Shown here in pieces: positions 21,001-36,224 of a DNA stretch of 64,000 nucleotides. The position numbers and the translations under genes are program-made. The DNA comes from Rhynchonema sp. JSB1_4 (taxonomy: Eukaryota > Nematoda > Chromadorea > Monhysterida > Xyalidae): assembly GCA_030248065.1 (NCBI GenBank), contig JASAMV010004524.1, positions 1 through 64,000 on the forward strand, in the 5' to 3' direction. How positions within the stretch are numbered: the first letter of the stretch is position 1; every line of letters starts with the position of its first letter. The notes beneath the pieces are model-generated. The model did not search any database and was not told the origin of the DNA. It saw nothing but the letters and a program-made list of their open reading frames with translations.

Positions 21001-23990
21001 CTATGACGATGCCTGTTGCACCAATCGGTCGTCCACTTCACCGTCCACCGTCGCACTGACGAGCTCGCTGATGTTTCGCAGCTGTCTGTGCGCGTCCTCC
21101 TTGAATTGCTGCAGCGTTTGATTCATGCCCGTCTGCAGCTGCACCAGGGTGTACATGGTCGTCAAAACGGTCTCGACCTGGAACGAGATAATAGATTCGG
21201 ATTTGTATCTGTTGCCGTGAATGAGAGTGCCAAGTGCATGCAGTGTGGTGGTGACGTGGTCGAAGTTCACTCATGGCCATTATGCACAGCGAGAGTGCGT
21301 GTCATTCTTCGCACTGACGATCATCGGGTGCATCGCCTGTCCGTGGAAACAGGCGGCAGGCAAACAGCACGCTACCAGATCAGGTGAGCTTAATATACCG
21401 ACTTCAACCAGTACCTGCTTCTCCAACTGTTCGACACGCGCATCCATAGCGCCGATGTCGGACTCCAGTCTGTTGAGAATGTCACCAAACACATCGCGAC
21501 ACGAAGTGCACAAATGTTGATGGTGGGTGGAAGGCGATTGCGCACCGCTCGGCTTGGAGGGCGATTGTTCTTGCTGAAACATGCAAACCGCTGGTTGGTC
21601 CATTTAGGTTTTTTCGCACCAAAAGTTGGAAACATTGGTGATCGGATCGGATCTGCCTTGGTTTTGCCTCTAATTTGAACCAACGCAAAAGAATTGTTTG
21701 CGGTTTAATTCAAAGGCTTCACATGATCCAAGCAGGTGCGATTGTATCAGTAAGTTTGATTCCCGACTGTTCAACGAACTGACCTGTGCCTGTTCGCGAA
21801 TGTTCCTCAACTGTTGTGTCAATTGACTCAATTCATTCTTGACGTCCCCGTTCGTCAATGGTTTGCTTGTGATGGTCGCATTGCTACTGGTCCCATTGGC
21901 GGGCGCCTGCTTCAGCGGGGGAGGGGGTTGCGATGGACTGGTGCTGTTGGACGAGACCTTGTAGCTGCTGGATGCCGATCCAACCGCCTTGGTTGGGGTG
22001 GGGGGTTGGTCGGAGGAAGACGTCGTTGTGTGATCATCATCTGAGTTGTCGTCGGCTCGCGGCGGGAAACCGTGCTTGAGGGTCATGTGAAGGTTGAGGT
22101 TGCGGCCTGAATAAAAAATTTCTGGTTGGAAAATTATTTTAGATGTTTTTTACAGTATTCCCTGAGTTATCAAGTACACGCACCTTTTCTGAAGTGTTTC
22201 TGACACAGATGGCACTGTGTGCCAGCACCATTATTATTGTTGTTGCCAATCGGGGTGCCGGGTGTGTCCGTGCCCTCGCGCGTCGGCGCCGGTGAATCGT
22301 TGCTGATTGTTTCCACCTGAAATTAATTAAATAGTGGGTTTCTTTGTTTTTTCAAAGTCGCGCATAAAATTTAAGGGAAAGACAAACTGAACGGACTGGC
22401 AACATTTCCGAGTCATCAGCGTCCATACCACTGTCCTCAGCCTCTGCAGTCGAATGACGTCCATTGGTCATTGGTAACTGATTGTTGTGATGTTGCACCA
22501 ATTGTTGTTGTTGTGCAAGCAGCAGTTGTTGCGCCAAATCTGGAACGTTTTGAAAATGCCTGATGTTGCACGGTTGGACATGAATGCAAATGTGGTCAAA
22601 CTGTTCGTGCTAGAGGTAAACGTGTTAGGTCAGGTCTTGTTATCGTGCCCATTAATAACAATGAGGGGTGGTATTGGAGATTAGGACATGGGGTCTTGGG
22701 ACAGATCTAGTTATTTCATGCCCATTAGTGTCTTGAATCACAACAACCAAATTAGAACAACAGCAATCAAAACCAAACCACAAATGAAACATCAAATCAG
22801 CACATGCACGCACCCAACGATCCCCCGTTGGCCATCAACGCACCAAATATGGTAGCGGGCATGGCACTGGCTGCCTGCAGACTGACGAGGGCGTCATCGA
22901 GACCACTGGCAGTGCCGTTCAGCCACGATCGGGTCGGGTTCGGCTGATGCTGATGCTCGAGTTTGGGCACTTTCACTGGCTTCCCGCTGTCCAGACTTCT
23001 GGTTGTGATCTGAAACATCAGCAGATCAATAAAGATATCAGCGTGTAACAATGCAGTTACCGTCATGAATTAAACACAAAATTTATGTATAGCAAACCAA
23101 TTAAAAAATCATAAAAAGATGATATATTACAGTCAATGTACCTGAACGGATGCCTTGGGTGTGGACGTCTGTTGGACCAGTGGTCGTCGGTCGTGTTCGC
23201 CCATGACGATCATCGATTTCTCGATGAAATCCACCGCCAACGGATCTTTCACCGATTTCTTGCCCTTTTTAATGATGATATCCTCTTTGCCCAACAGCGC
23301 CGCCTGCTCGTTTTTGTGATGTTTCAGTATGTGCTTAGTGAGATTACCTGCGTGTGAAAGGATTGTGTTTGGCTATTCAGAATTGGCAGATTTTACTTAG
23401 ACCAGACAAGTTCCGGTCACTTCTAGGCTTTGGACTGTGTCCGCAGATTTTCTCAGGAACCTGACATTCAGAGACCAAAACAAGTGGCGCAAGTGAACTG
23501 TCGCACTACCTTACATAACCGCCTTTTCACCAAATTTTGGTCTGGAAACAGAAATGGTAACCTAAAAATTGATGACAAGCAGAAATCGTGTTGGTCATCT
23601 AAAAAAACAAGCTTGACCAAACATTCACATTTACACACCTTTGAGTCGACTGCTCTTTCCACAGAACTTGCAGACATACGGCTTGAGCGACGTGTGAACG
23701 GATCGGTGCTCAGCGAGATTCGACCGAAACCGAAAGGATTTGTCGCATATTTCGCAAGTGAACGATTTCTCGAGTGGATGCGTCAGCAAATGTTTCCGCA
23801 AAACATCCTCGGACCAAAATGATTTGTTGCAGTGTCGGCACGCATACGATGTTTGACCGTTAGCTGCCACAGTTCTGATGAACATCTCACTCGGCGATGG
23901 GGAATCCATTTGGCGGTGATTGGATAGAGGGGACTCGCTGTCACCTGCCAGACGCGTTACGATACGATGTTGGGATAGTGCCAAACTCAT
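21001..23990 (-). CDS. C2H2 zinc-finger protein with C-terminal coiled coils
   Basis: A predicted nuclear DNA-binding protein of about 562 aa. Eight exons chain perfectly in phase: 23639-23990 (ATG at 23990), 23142-23347, 22814-23009, 22397-22539, 22184-22316, 21784-22106, 21415-21573 and 21001-21177 (TAG at 21001). Three C2H2 fingers lie near the N-terminus (starting CRHCNKSF, CEICDKSF, CKFCGKSS; the third is split by intron 1). A Q-rich stretch (LLLAQQQQLVQHHNNQ), a fourth finger (CHLCQKHF..HMTLKH) split by an intron, and a Ser/Thr/Pro-rich linker follow. Two heptad-like segments (LSQLTQQLRNIREQ; DILNRLESDIGAMDARVEQL) suggest coiled-coil oligomerisation. CTSCRDVF may be an extra metal site. 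I do not recognise the exact orthologue. The exon 4 donor could be 9 bp further on. Confidence 0.8.
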
Positions 23991-24574
23991 TGTTCTAATT
24001 TCGTTGTTGGCGATTGATATAGTTTGGTTTCTGAAGTTTTTTGATCTTAAAAACGTTGAATTTTTTTGCACCAGTACGGCACAAAGAACGTCTTATTACG
24101 CTACCGTACTCCCGCTCAGCGGAAATGGTCTGGGAAGACTCGACACAAAAATCAGATTAGTACCACCCCAGTGACGATCGAATAATTTCGCAACATGGTG
24201 AAAAAATCAGCACATAAAATCGAGACAACAAAGTCCACAACTCAAGAGTGTACAATTGCACAAATAATCACGTGCCCAACCTCTGTCCCATGTCATGCGC
24301 CACAGTTACCAACCAGCAACCAACAAACACAAGTTGTGTTGTGTGTCAGTGCTCAAGTTCATTACGCATTATTATGTGACTAAAATATAAAAATTTAGGC
24401 CACTTGTCTAAAAAGCCTTTCCGAAATATACATTGTGGGGATACTGCCAACCACGCCTCACAGGGTGCAGAAAAACCTACAAATCTTCAAGTCACAATAC
24501 CGTGAAGAACTGACATAATGATACCCTCACATTGAGTGTATGGTGCAGCCATAAAGTGATCAGTCAATGTCTAA
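23991..24574. other. Upstream region of the zinc-finger gene
   Basis: No exon is recognised. This should hold the promoter and 5' UTR of the minus-strand zinc-finger gene, but no TATA-like box could be assigned with confidence. A possible 5' UTR acceptor (CTTCAG) lies about 45 bp upstream of its ATG. Confidence 0.4.
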
Positions 24575-27028
24575 TGTCGCCTTGCACTAACTCAGCGCGT
24601 ACATAAATTGTTGGATAATCCACAAAGTAGATTTTCGGTAGAAAATAGTGACATGTCTCAAGGAGTTCCCGAGCAGTTCTGATTTGATTCATTTGAGAAA
24701 CGCCCAGGTGCGAGTGGAACCTCGAGAGCTCGTTGATGTTTCGTCGGGAGTAGATAAGGACGGATTTAATGCGAGTACCATGTGCATCCTGGTCACAGCT
24801 GCGCTGTATTGGATTTGATAGATGCACATGCAACACAACAACCGAAAAGATTATGTCTAAATCTCTCCCAATCCAATCCATCTCTATCTCAGCAGCCTCA
24901 AACGCACAACCTCAACAACAGGATATGCGTGCGATTCGCAGTGTACAGTAAAAAAGCGCGCATTAATACCCCGATTACTAAACATGGGACAGAAAATCAT
25001 CAAAAACGGTTTCATCCGGACCACAATAGTAGAACAATTGGATTTCGACAATAATTTCATGTCCCAAGTGTCAACATTTCGTGGTACGCAAGGTGACGCC
25101 GGGCCTGAGTGAGTGAGGTTATGTAGTAGTTGTAGTGCACTGACCGAAACGAGGCTACACGTCCAACGTACAAGGGTTAGGTGGTGCACATGCACATGCA
25201 CATACCTATTGCACAACACACACACACTGTCACCAACACGCACACAACCATACAACAATTGTCGTCGTTAGAGTTGAATCGGTAACTCAGCCGCAATCGG
25301 AAGTGCGATGCAAAAAGTATGCGGGTGCACGATATGGGACAAAAATTTGGGTCAAAATTTGAAAAATGGTAGGATGATAAACATCGAAGCCTGATTAATT
25401 AACTACATGATACCAAACAACATCGGTCAAGATACAGTCGACTCCTTGAATTGTGTCCCACGATTATGCCAACCATTTTTGTGCACATGCACAGTGCGCA
25501 CCACCCAAAATTGCGCGCGCGCGTGCACTGGCTGCTTCCTGTGAGTGCAGGCAGCCCGGTGCGCGTACAATAATAATAACCGACACAAAACTATTGTTGT
25601 GCTCTATCTGCACACCGTTTGGCCTTGCAACGTTGTTGAGGTTGTGCCTTGCTCTTGTATTCCGCTCCCGAGAGAGGGTATATTTTCTCGAAACGGTGTC
25701 AAGGTGAGTTGGGTGTAAAGGCTTGGTGTAAGCTCAGAAAAGTTCGGTCGGCTCGGTGTAAACACGAAACATTGCCGGCCGTTAACGTGGGATGTTTTAT
25801 GTTTACACCGAGCTGACACCGACCGAGCTTTCGACCGAGCTTACACCGACCTTTACACCCAACTGAGCTTTACACCGTTTCGGAAATGTCACCCAGAGTA
25901 CAATTCTCTTATCCTCAAATGTACATACATGTCTCTTTTTGAATGTACATACATTGTGCGTGTATGTACCACTTGTTGTCAAACTTGTACTACGGTAGGG
26001 CATGGTGTGCAGATAGAGCACAACAATAGTTTTGTGTCGGTTATTATTATTGTACGCGCACCGGGCTGCCTGCACTCACAGGAAGCAGCCAGTGCACGCG
26101 CGCGCGCAATTTTGGGTGGTGCGCACTGTGCATGTGCACAAAAATGGTTGGCACCATTATGGGACATAGCTCAGTCTCTACTGTATCTTGACCGATGTTT
26201 GGTATCATGTAGTTAATTAATCAGGCTTCGATGTTTATCATCCTACCATTCTTCAAACTTTGACTCAAATTTTTGTCCCATATCGTGCACCGGCATACTT
26301 TTAAAATCGCACTTCCGATTGCGGCTGAGTTACCGATTCAACTCTAACGACGACAATTGTTGTATGGTTGTGTGCGTGTTGGTGACAGTGTGTGTGTGTG
26401 TTTGTGTTGTGCAATAGGTGCATGTGCACCACCTAACCCTTGTACGTTGGACGTGTAGCCTCGTTTCGGTCAGTGCACTACAACGACTACATAACTCACT
26501 TGATTTAGGCTTGGTGTTACCTTGCGTATCACGAAATGTTGACACTTGGTACACGAAATTATTGTCGAAATCCAATTGTTCTACTATTGTGGTCCGGATG
26601 AAACCGTTTTTGATGATTTTTTGTCCCACGTTAGTAATCGGGCCATTACGTGCTTTTTATGACACTGCCGACCGCACGCATATCCTGTTGTTGAGGTTGT
26701 GCGTTTGAGGCTGCTGAGATAGAGATGGATTGGGATTGGGAGAGATTTAGACAGTAATCTTTTTGGTTGTCGTGTTGCATGTGCATCGATCAAATCCAAT
26801 ACAGCGCAGCTGTGACCAGGATGCACATGGTACTCGCATTAAATCCGTCCTGATCTCTACTCCCGACGAAACATCAACTAGCTTGAGGTTCCACTCGCAC
26901 CTGGGCGTTTTAATGAATCAAATCAGAACTGCTCGGGAAATCTTGGGACATGTCATGATTTTCTACCGAAAATTGACTTTGTGGATTATCGGACAATTTA
27001 TGTACGCGCTGAGTTAGTGTAAGGCGGC
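24575..27028. repeat. 2.45-kb near-complete palindrome
   Basis: The left arm begins near GCCTTGCACTAACTCAGCGC (24578) and the right arm ends with its mirror GCGCTGAGTTAGTGTAAGGC (27007-27026). Matching continues inward through 24780-24960 against 26690-26840 and 25450-25610 against 25985-26170. In the middle lies a hairpin of GGTGTAAAC/GTTTACACC blocks (25672-25890). Arms are about 1.05-1.2 kb and carry scattered substitutions and indels. No transposase frame is seen. It is either a large fold-back transposon or an inverted duplication. Confidence 0.8.
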
Positions 27029-27186
27029 ATGAACGAAGTAGCGGCATAAAACAATACGATTGCTAGAGCGCATGCATTGTTTTAACCCCCAATTTTTTTC
27101 AATGCAAATAGATGCCGTAAGCCCAACCCGTTGAAGATTATCAGCTTTGAAGCAGAGGTTTACATACAGTATTTCATCCATTTCAG

Positions 27187-27687
27187 GGCCGGAGGGCCTC
27201 TCGCCTAGACTGACATCAACAGCTCTTGTTCAATTTGCAGAAGACGTCCACAAAGATGAAGTTCGTATCGAGAAAGAGTACGAGAATGATCAACAACGCA
27301 AGAAGACCATTCTGATTGTGATTTCTGCTTTCGGTCAGTTCAACAAAAGATGATCGTCTTTGAGGTTAATGTTTAGAGCACACGTTAGTCTTTAATCTTT
27401 AGAGGAATTGTTAGATAACCTTTAAAGATAATCGTTGGGGCAATGAAGTCTTCTGCACATATGTGTGCACATTCAGGTGCCATTGCGCTCATCTTGACAG
27501 TGTCAATGGTTTGTTACGTGTACAAGAAAGACGAGAGGAACAACCAAATTATTGCGATCGAGATGGAACGAAGACGCGAACGTGAACGGTAAATGCTTTT
27601 GTACTCAGAAGATTTGCAAACTTTTTAAGTTATTGTTGATTGTTTAGCGCATTGAGGCCGAAGAATCGAGCAACAAGAATCAAATAA
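27187..27687 (+). CDS. 3' exons of a small single-pass membrane protein
   Basis: Three exons chain in phase: 27187-27333 (acceptor CATTTCAG), 27477-27588 and 27648-27687 (TAA at 27685). The peptide has an acidic/basic stretch (EDVHKDEVRIEKEYENDQQR), a hydrophobic span formed across the intron (TILIVISAFGAIALILTVSM), then VCYVYKKDERNNQ and a basic tail rich in RRRERER. This suggests a type I-like topology with a short cytoplasmic tail. The first coding exon(s) with start codon were not found; the palindrome lies directly upstream. I do not recognise the family. Confidence 0.55.
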
Positions 27688-28194
27688 ATGAACAATGTTA
27701 TCAAAGGAACACAAACAAATGGCTGAACTTCTTCATTTTTTTTCTATCACCGTTGTCAATATTTTTTATCGAAGCGCTTCTTTTAGCATCTAGAATTGAA
27801 TCGCAATTATCGCAATGCATGTTGTGAGTTTTGAAATTGTTAGCTTGTACTTTTTAAGATACGCGATATAATCTCCATGCACATAACGCATACTTTCAGT
27901 AGGTGCAAATGTTAATAAAATAAACTGGTATCTATTCTGTTCGAAATCAAATCATGTGCTTCCTTGGAAATTAGGCACATTTTGTAGCCTGGTCCGCACG
28001 TGAATTGAGCTCGCTGTGCCACTTTCCACAAGCTCGAAACAGACGCATGTGCCAAATAAGCCCACAGATGGCTTAATCGAACTTCATGCGGTACTAAATC
28101 ATATGGCTTCAAATGACAGCACGGCTAATGGCTCCGGTACTTACAGCCACACTGTAACAGGTCACATCGGTAGTACCAAAATGCCCTTACCACA
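27688..28194. other. Intergenic, no gene seen
   Basis: A/T-rich 3' flank of the membrane-protein gene, with a possible poly-A signal AATAAA at about 27916. No exon or RNA gene is recognised. Confidence 0.4.
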
Positions 28195-29300
28195 ATACAA
28201 ATCGTCGGTATCAGTAAAATTAAGACCAAGCCCCAACAAAAGACCAACCCCCTTTTTGTGTGCAGCGTGTAGCTGGCAAACTATTCTAAACATTCACCAA
28301 AAATTTTGTCTCAAAACGCTATGTACATTGAGTTACAGCATGTTGAAAACACCTGCTAGTCCCCGTTGGGGGTTGGTCTAGTTTCTTATTTTTGAAAAAG
28401 AAAACCAAGTTGGTTGGCGGAGGAATTTTCGCGGACAAAAAAGACCAAGCCCCAAAGCACGCGACCCCAACACACACACACACACAAGATTGCTTCAGTC
28501 AGCACATGATTGTTGCATAATACCCCAGCTGTGTGTGTGTGTTGTATTAGGGACTTTACGCTCTCTCGGTGAGTGCGTCGCTGCTGGCCCGATCATTACG
28601 TTTATAATGTATCGTAAGGCGGCTTGGCTGTCGGCGTCTTTAGCACAGTGGCAAGCATATCTGACTGTGGTTGTGAGAGCCACGAGTTCGAAGCTTCTCA
28701 CAGACAAGCTTTTTGATGTTTTTCTTTATGTTTTCAATGTGTAAATATCAATGATTTCAACAAACAGAAACCAATCGCTTCACACCCGACGTTTGCTTCA
28801 AAATACAATCAGAAAAACCCGGCCCAAAAAATCGGGCCGGATAGGACCGGGCTGACTTTTTCTGAATCCGGCCATGCCGGACCGAGGTAACCTGATTCCC
28901 ACCTCTGTAACAAGCATTTTGAATGATAATGCTGCATTTAAGACGTTTTCATGAACCCCGTATTGAATCATTTTCAAGCAGGCGAAAAATAAATGGCAGA
29001 GAAAATGGGGGTTGGACTATTTTTCGGTTTTCAACTGCTCCGCCAAGGGGCTTGGTCTATATTTATTTTTTTGTGAACTAAAACCAACCGACAAATAGCT
29101 TTGTTTTTGCTTGGATATGATGTTTCAAAGTCTACTTTTGTTTCTATGATGATCAGCAAGCTCCCTTACGTAGCCATGCCAAACATCAGCCTACCGAACC
29201 AAACCGTGTTGGAAATGCGGTCAGGCCAACTTCAAACGCTTTTTTCTCGAAAAAGTGGTTTGGGGGTTGGTCTTATTTTTACTGATACCGACGAAATGTC
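28195..29300. mobile_element. ~1.1-kb element with inverted ends and GGGGTTGGTCT blocks
   Basis: The end CGTCGGTATCAGTAAAATTA (28202-28221), with AGACCAAGCCCC just inside, is mirrored by TAAAAATGAGACC-type text read backwards: GGGGGTTGGTCTTATTTTTA then CTGATACCGACG at 29262-29293. Internal copies of GGGGTTGGTCTA or GGGGCTTGGTCTA occur at about 28371, 28444 (inverted), 28988 and 29049. It looks like nested copies of one MITE type. A short CCGGCCC/GGGCCGG patch at 28815-28880 resembles the 4-kb region. Confidence 0.5.
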
Positions 29301-29373
29301 GACAAATCAGTGGTGAGCATTGTCCTGGTGTGTTTGTGGTGGCCCGTTCTTTCAAATAATATATGCCTTTAAT

Positions 29374-29546
29374 TCAAATCTGCTCAAACTCGATCGTGTG
29401 AAAACCAGATCCATCGGTAGTGTCCAGGGGTTGCAAGTCTCGTTCTCCGTGCTTGCCGTAACGCTTAGGTGGCGTACCGGACAGCTGCGTAGTTAACGAT
29501 CGAGTGGCCATGATATACAACGAGACGGTCGATTCCATTATCAACC
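29374..29546 (-). CDS. Orphan terminal exon (possible alternative 3' exon)
   Basis: The minus strand reads from an acceptor-like GGAG at 29547 through ESTVSLYIMATRSLTTQL and GTPPKRYGKHGERDLQPLD to TGA at 29374-29376, an open frame of about 55 codons with non-repetitive composition. It lies 0.3 kb downstream of the stop of the TylF-like gene on the same strand. It could be the last exon of a separate gene or an alternative 3' exon. No function can be assigned. Confidence 0.3.
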
Positions 29547-29865
29547 CTCCGTTGGTCCTCTGATTTATTCTTTACGCGCTAGAATTCCAGATATCGATTT
29601 AACAGGCATTTTGGAACGATTTTAGGGGGAAAATGTTTCCTATTTCGAGTAAAAATTATCATCAGCTGGTGTAAATTTCATCCCATGTAGTCTCACGACA
29701 TGTATAAACAAACCACGCATAATACGTATATGTAAACACGGGCTGGCTAGGCCAAACAAAAACACGCGTGCCAATTGTGATCCTCGTGTACAAAGCAAAG
29801 AAGCCAACAAGCCAAAGTATCTTGTTTTCTGGTGTAGAACCATCAAGCCAACAATTTCAGGTTAT

Positions 29866-32205
29866 TCATCGACCTTTGACAGTTGTCGGCCTTCCTGTTG
29901 TCGTTGTGTTCTTTTTCTTCGGAATGACCAATTTCTTATAAAGTGTTTCTGGATCATATTTGTGCTCGGTCGTTTTGCGCCACCACACGCTCAAATGATC
30001 GATTGGTTTTATGGTGTCGTTGATACCAACATTGTCACGGAACTCCTAAACAAAAGTTGGCAGTGTCGCAGATCACTCACCATATTACCGTAACCTACCG
30101 TACCCTACCTCAATGGCCTGTTTGCACTCAAACCCTCTCCAATCATCGACCACCACAAATCCGTTGACGGCCAATCGATCGTAGAGATTGTTGATCACAT
30201 CGAAGCACGACTCGTACATGTCGCCGTCAAGACGAAGAACTGTAAGCTATGTACATTGTTCAGTTCAGCAAGTTGAAAAAATGTAGTCATAGGATTTTCC
30301 AAGACAAAACATGTTGGAAAGCGGGTGGGAGAGCCACAAACACAAGTTAAACGGTGGGCAATGGAAACTCGTGTCTTGATGTTCAAGAGGATTTCGACGA
30401 AGTTCCGACGTAAATGCACTTCATCTGACCTGATAGCTTTCGGATTTGTTGGCGGGCTTCAGGCATGGTCTTGGAGAAGAAACCGCGGAGGAAGACTACC
30501 TGCAACGCGTACCTGATTATCAACAAGAACGTGGGTTATACGATAAAATCACGAAAACCTTTTCGCTGTCGAATAGGTGAAACCGCTGAAAGTTTTGTTT
30601 GACTTGGTCCAACGACACACGCAAATAGGTGAATGTGCTGTAAAATTGTCATTCTGTTATAAACATGCACATGGCCATTTGTAAGCGCTACTGCATTCAA
30701 ATATGAGGTCCACCTGTAACTATCACTATCTACAGTGAGCGACGCTTTTGGCAGTCCTTGGAAAGAGTCTGCCAGGTACACCTTCTTGTCGGACTTCAAT
30801 GATACAATTACGGCTCGCGCAACCATTGACGTACCTGAAGATAGAATTAAAATCGGAATATGGTTCCGGAGAGTATGCGGAAAGAAGCATATACTGTATC
30901 AGCGATTGGATATACCTCCACGCCACACGCCACATTCGATGAAATCGCCGTCAACATTCTCTCGGATTACTGTTTCCATCATCCACTCCAGATGGTTGAC
31001 CCTTTTCATACCTAACGTGAAATAATGATTTGTAGTTGCATTATTTTCTAACACAAGCAGCACTTTAGCCTCAAAGACGTATATCCCCGGTCGTTAACCA
31101 GTCATCGCGTATCCATAAGCAGGCCAGTCATGTCCTAAAAACCGATCGCCCTCCTTGAAGGCAAGCACTTGCGTTGCACTGCCTGCACAAACTTTTTTGG
31201 TTCCTTTGAAGCATTTTGCAAGAACAAATTTTTTCATCAACGTACCCAACGTGACCGAAGCCGTCTCAATGGCGTATCCAGTGACGGTCATCTTCACCAG
31301 GTCAATGTACATCTTGCGCATCAGCTCTTCGTGTGACCAACTGCTGACAGCCAGTTGACTCTCCCAAACTTGACAGTGCTCGCAGTTTAGATGGGCTGCA
31401 ATTGATGATTATACTGTAGATTGTCAATGGGTCATACATAAATCTGAGGCAGACATTGACAGGGCGACCCTTATTCCGACGCAACACTGGTGACGGTGTC
31501 TATCAGCGTTGGCTTGTTGGATTTCCTCGACTAAGCCCATCAATGGAGAGTGTGAACCTGAGAACGTTTTATATTAAGCTCACAGTCGCGATGAAACATC
31601 GCTGAGCCCCACATGGCGAAACGAAGGTGTATAAAGGGAGTCTGGGGCCACCGTTTGTTTTTTGGCGGTCTTCTTGTTTCCCCCCCACTGGTTCACTGAT
31701 CATTCGTCGAGCATGAGTTTAACATAAAATGCTCTCAGGGTCATACTCTCCAATTGACAGCAACTTGACTAAATCCATCTGGCCAACGCTGAGAACGAGA
31801 CTCACAAATGTATTGCCTCAAAATATAGGTCACCCTGCGGATAGAATTCATGCATGTACATATCACTGACGGACGGGAGACGTTGTCGTAGTTCCGGGCG
31901 CTTGAGGTTCCGGCACCGGTGACGTTTGTTCATTTGGCTGGTTTGGGTACCCCATGAATCGCAACGATTCCTTATAACTTAACAGCGTCAGCTTTGCTTG
32001 TCTTTGTTCGTCGTTTAGCTGGAACTGTTTTCACAACATTAAGTGAAGTTTTTCACAAGGTATATTACAACACCATGACGAAAAAACTTACGCTAACATC
32101 ACTGAGTCTGTAAACCAGCATGAATAAACCGACAATCGCGGTGAGTGACACTGATCGTATGAGAAACTGCGGATTGTTCGTCATGGGTGCTGTTTGTGGC
32201 GGCAT
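29866..32205 (-). CDS. TylF/macrocin O-methyltransferase-like protein with signal anchor
   Basis: A SAM-dependent O-methyltransferase of the TylF/MycF family; bacterial members methylate sugar hydroxyls of macrolides. Exons: 32092-32205, 31867-32018, 31532-31557 (tentative), 31099-31395, 30916-31011, 30714-30834, 30559-30637, 30430-30499, 30109-30239 and 29866-30045. With the tentative exon all phases close, giving about 421 aa. Family motifs in order: MYIDLVKMTVTG, DWPAYGYAMTG, GDFIECGVWRGG (SAM site), VYLADSFQGLP, VSLDQVKQNFQRF, VVFLRGFFSKTMP, LRLDGDMYES (metal/acid site), GFVVVDDWRG and EFRDNVGINDTI..W. The N-terminus MTNNPQFLIRSVSLTAIVGL continues hydrophobic to FMLVYRL, followed by a Pro/Thr/Gln stem, the layout of a type II Golgi or ER enzyme. 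The substrate is unknown. A basic KKKN..TTTT tail ends it. It may start at MPPQTAP (32205) or the Met 21 bp later. Confidence 0.85.
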
Positions 32206-35490
<3,285 letters not shown>

Positions 35491-36224
35491 GATTTTGGCT
35501 GGCTGAATAAACTTAAATTCCATTAAAAATTTTTTTCGAAAAATTGGGGCTCGAATAAAAATTTTTTTATTGATCACTGATTGACGGTTGCAATAGTGTT
35601 GTTTTCGCATCACCTGTGCTTTATATGCACGTAGAACACATTATGAAACAAAAATACCCCTATTATTTGCTTGAGCGTTTATTTTTTGTCGTGTTGGACA
35701 AATTTTAAATGGAATGAAAAAAAAAATTTTAAATTAGAAAAATGTTTAAATGGGGCTTGAATAAAATTTTTTATTAACCACTGCTCCGATCCACGATGCC
35801 AGCAAAGTGCATACGGATTGTGCATTACAGTCTACCATAAGTTTGAATTGCCCACAGCGTGCATAATCATTTCATCTGTCTTTGATGGTTCCCAGTGTAT
35901 CGATAGACTTGCTTGCACTGGCCATACTGAACTTATTTGTCCATCATCACTTAACTGAACTTTTGATGAGCGTCACAAGAGATTTATTAATTTCCAGAAT
36001 AATCTCTCTTGCGTTACGAAAATGGATGAACAAAAAAGGATACGGGAGATTGACTTTTCGACAAAGAAAGTTTCTGAGGTTTATAAACAACACATCACGC
36101 TTGTTAACACGCGAAAAAATTTCGAAATGGTTTGATCGATGATATCATTCAACGTCTGGGACACACCACTCGGAACAAACTACCAAAATTTGTTAATCCA
36201 CATGCTCGATTACGCACAAGATTA
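35491..36224. repeat. A/T-rich direct repeat and spacer
   Basis: Two related segments, 35510-35583 and 35700-35783, share TTAAAT..., GGGGCTTGAATAAAA..TTTTTTATT and CACTG. The rest shows no exon. Confidence 0.4.

Noticed and set aside
28630..28710. Possible tRNA (TAGCACAGTGGCAAGCA with AGTTCGAAGC)
   Set aside because: A-box and B-box look-alikes are present, but the anticodon and T stems do not pair well and position 33 fails. At most it is a decayed tRNA-like fragment.
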